Shown here in pieces: positions 63,705 to 64,000 of a stretch of 64,000 bases of DNA. Numbering within the stretch: the first letter of the stretch is position 1; the number at the start of each line of letters is the position of its first letter. Below the pieces are notes generated by a model that made no database searches, was not told where the DNA came from, and was given only the letters and a program-made list of their open reading frames with translations. Source of the stretch: Marinobacter zhejiangensis (lineage in GTDB: Bacteria > Pseudomonadota > Gammaproteobacteria > Pseudomonadales > Oleiphilaceae); the NCBI RefSeq assembly GCF_900114775.1, contig NZ_FOUE01000001.1:1172378-1236377 (forward strand), written 5' to 3'. Both the position numbers and the translations under genes were made by a program.

Positions 63705-63732
63705 TTGACAAGGGGTCGGGTTGCTGTAGAAT
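63705..63732 (+). promoter_or_regulatory. rrn promoter P2
   Basis: TTGACA (63705-63710), 16-bp spacer, TAGAAT (63727-63732), discriminator GCGCGCC. Preceded by an A/T-rich stretch from about 63660. Confidence 0.88.
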
Positions 63733-63806
63733 GCGCGCCTCCTTGAACGAGGAAGCCGGTTGGTTTCGGCAGTTTTCGGGTCACGAAAACGACTGAAAAT
63801 AAACGG

Positions 63807-63834
63807 TTGACAAGGTAGCGGTTCACTGTAGAAT
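63807..63834 (+). promoter_or_regulatory. rrn promoter P3
   Basis: TTGACA (63807-63812), 16-bp spacer, TAGAAT (63829-63834), discriminator ACGCGGCC. The closest promoter to the rRNA leader. Confidence 0.88.
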
Positions 63835-64000
63835 ACGCGGCCTTGATTGAGCAACGGCTCAAACGCTCTTTAAAAAGTTAACTAAGTAATTCGTGTGGGC
63901 GCTGGCTGAGGTATTTCGGACATGAAATACCAAGACAGTGACTCGTCGAACATTGAGTTTTGTCTTGAGCAGATTTAGAAGCTTCGGCTTCTGTATGATT
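63835..64000 (+). other. rRNA operon leader with boxB and boxA antitermination sites
   Basis: After promoter P3 comes a boxB-like hairpin TTGAGC-AACG-GCTCAA (63847-63862) and a boxA sequence CGCTCTTTAAAA (63864-63875), followed by AATTCGTGTGGGCGCT, characteristic of Pseudomonas-like 16S leaders. The 16S gene is expected just past the end of the window. Confidence 0.85.

Overview
The window looks like chromosomal DNA of a marine gammaproteobacterium of the Marinobacter type (inference from gene order, protein features and the mid-to-high GC content; no rRNA gene body is present to settle it). Nearly all of it is core genome. Several blocks keep the gene order I remember from Pseudomonas aeruginosa, but joined differently. 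I see no insertion sequence, prophage, integron or CRISPR array.

Layout. (1) 1-10630: rph (partial), yicC, gmk, rpoZ, spoT, ridA, an SDR protein, oxyR-recG and an HDOD protein: RNA turnover, nucleotide and ppGpp metabolism, peroxide response and repair. (2) 10.7-25.3 kb is the accessory-like part: a cytoplasmic molybdopterin oxidoreductase with a DUF2489 membrane protein, a FadL-like porin with a very large Ig-repeat lipoprotein, two PEP-CTERM proteins around a membrane-anchored beta-helix protein, a copper-type pair (DUF2946, PCu(A)C), and a GlxA-type regulator divergent from a cysteine hydrolase. (3) 25.3-32.7 kb: tRNA-Ile(CAT), the rpsU-dnaG-rpoD macromolecular synthesis operon, tsaD, plsY, folB and a divergent folK paralogue. 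(4) 32.7-44.6 kb, all on the minus strand: dksA, gluQ, cbrX, cbrA, cbrB, crcZ, pcnB, folK, panB, panC, pgi. (5) 44.8-56.7 kb: sfsA, a Rieske protein, a frameshifted kinase-like gene, mrcB with an LpoP-like lipoprotein, a DUF4382 lipoprotein, then clc-hemJ-thiD-thiE-hemL. (6) 56.8-64.0 kb: argC, DUF6776, bactofilin, erpA, anmK, an M23 peptidase, tyrS, and three tandem promoters plus the leader of an rRNA operon whose 16S gene lies beyond the window.

The most interesting element is the gap between cbrB and pcnB. The minus strand carries a textbook -24/-12 sigma-54 promoter, an upstream dyad of GTAACA/TGTTAC repeats, about 376 nt with five A-rich CAA/AAC tracts of the kind bound by Hfq/Crc, and a GAAA-capped intrinsic terminator. 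This is a CrcZ-type decoy RNA placed exactly as in Pseudomonas, next to its predicted activator CbrAB. Just upstream of cbrA is a 58-codon membrane-protein gene (cbrX-like) overlapping the cbrA start. Together they predict a complete carbon catabolite repression circuit outside Pseudomonas.

Other oddities: thiD has no ATG, GTG or TTG at its natural start but an ATC with an ideal Shine-Dalgarno; a kinase/ATPase gene is split by one base; spoT must start at a GTG because the upstream ATG lies in a terminator loop; the two folK genes differ at catalytic positions; panD is missing between panC and pgi. All identifications are from reading the sequence and remembered family knowledge; no search was run.
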